From assembly GCA_017312345.1 (NCBI GenBank), contig BLAA01000001.1, forward strand, positions 682,001-746,000: a DNA stretch of 64,000 nucleotides, written 5' to 3'. A program made the translations under genes and the position numbers. Below the pieces are notes generated by a model. The model was not told where the DNA came from and made no database searches. It saw only the letters and a list, made by a program, of their open reading frames with translations. This stretch comes from Candidatus Denitrolinea symbiosum. GTDB lineage: Bacteria > Chloroflexota > Anaerolineae > Anaerolineales > Villigracilaceae. Shown piece by piece: positions 63,989-64,000 of the stretch (the first letter of the stretch is position 1; each line of letters opens with the position of its first letter).

Positions 63989-64000
63989 AAGGAAACTCTC

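Overview
This is a GC-rich, densely coded bacterial chromosome segment that most resembles the phylum Chloroflexota, class Anaerolineae. That assignment is inferred from gene content (several oligopeptide ABC systems, multiple lipoprotein binding proteins with Pro/Thr-rich linkers, a geranylgeranyl-reductase-family enzyme, tandem DUF4173 membrane proteins, GT-C-like polysaccharide genes). No rRNA or ribosomal protein is present to settle it. About 52 protein genes and one tRNA (Gln, TTG) are supported. No CRISPR array, insertion sequence, prophage or origin was seen.

Layout. 1-3083 (minus): a DNA-end-processing operon, nurA, HAS-barrel gene and herA (cut by the window edge), interrupted before herA by an AT-richer GxxExxY gene flanked by tandem repeats in inverted orientation. 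3206-3931: SIMPL-domain lipoprotein. 4154-10408: surface polysaccharide cluster (GT-C-like membrane protein, two sulfotransferases, GT2, Wzz-like, O-antigen ligase-like), suggesting a sulfated glycan. 10552-13101: NarL-type histidine kinase and an alpha/beta hydrolase. 13111-18058 (minus): maf, transpeptidase PBP, rsgA, holB. 18212-37073: three consecutive oligopeptide/dipeptide-type ABC gene sets. Set 1 has two ATPases, a binding protein and two permeases, plus an appended membrane c-type cytochrome. Set 2 has a binding protein whose family-5 domain looks circularly permuted, two permeases, two ATPases and a small membrane protein. Set 3 has two ATPases and a binding protein, with no permease.

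37130-41071: response regulator with a roadblock-like domain, tRNA-Gln, glmU, cdd, recO. 41437-46197 (minus): PHP phosphoesterase, FAD reductase, and an autoregulated-looking operon of an 83-aa protein, an ArsR regulator and an MFS transporter, with a 32-bp palindromic operator on its promoter. 46563-47903: Crp/Fnr regulator and hemerythrin, with a candidate Fnr-like site centred near -41.5. 48042-57398: metE, an FAD oxidoreductase, a PEP-mutase-like protein, a DsbA-family protein, AlkA-like glycosylase, DUF488, S9 peptidase, DUF2249 and a cupin. 57641-60999: two DUF4173 paralogs. 61167-63988: cytidylyltransferase and a GT-C-like membrane protein.

Most notable: (1) the DsbA-family gene at 52504-53169 has an in-frame TGA exactly where the first Cys of its C-P-W-C site belongs, followed by a plausible bacterial SECIS hairpin, so it is probably a selenoprotein. 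(2) The window is full of short repeat families: inverted elements with about 10-bp periodic arms, paired hairpins, and syllable-like spacers in front of start codons. Copies also lie in frame inside a coding gene. (3) A GxxExxY gene bracketed by inverted repeat blocks splits the herA/nurA operon. (4) Several promoters put TATAAT-like boxes 6-7 nt before the ATG, implying leaderless mRNAs.
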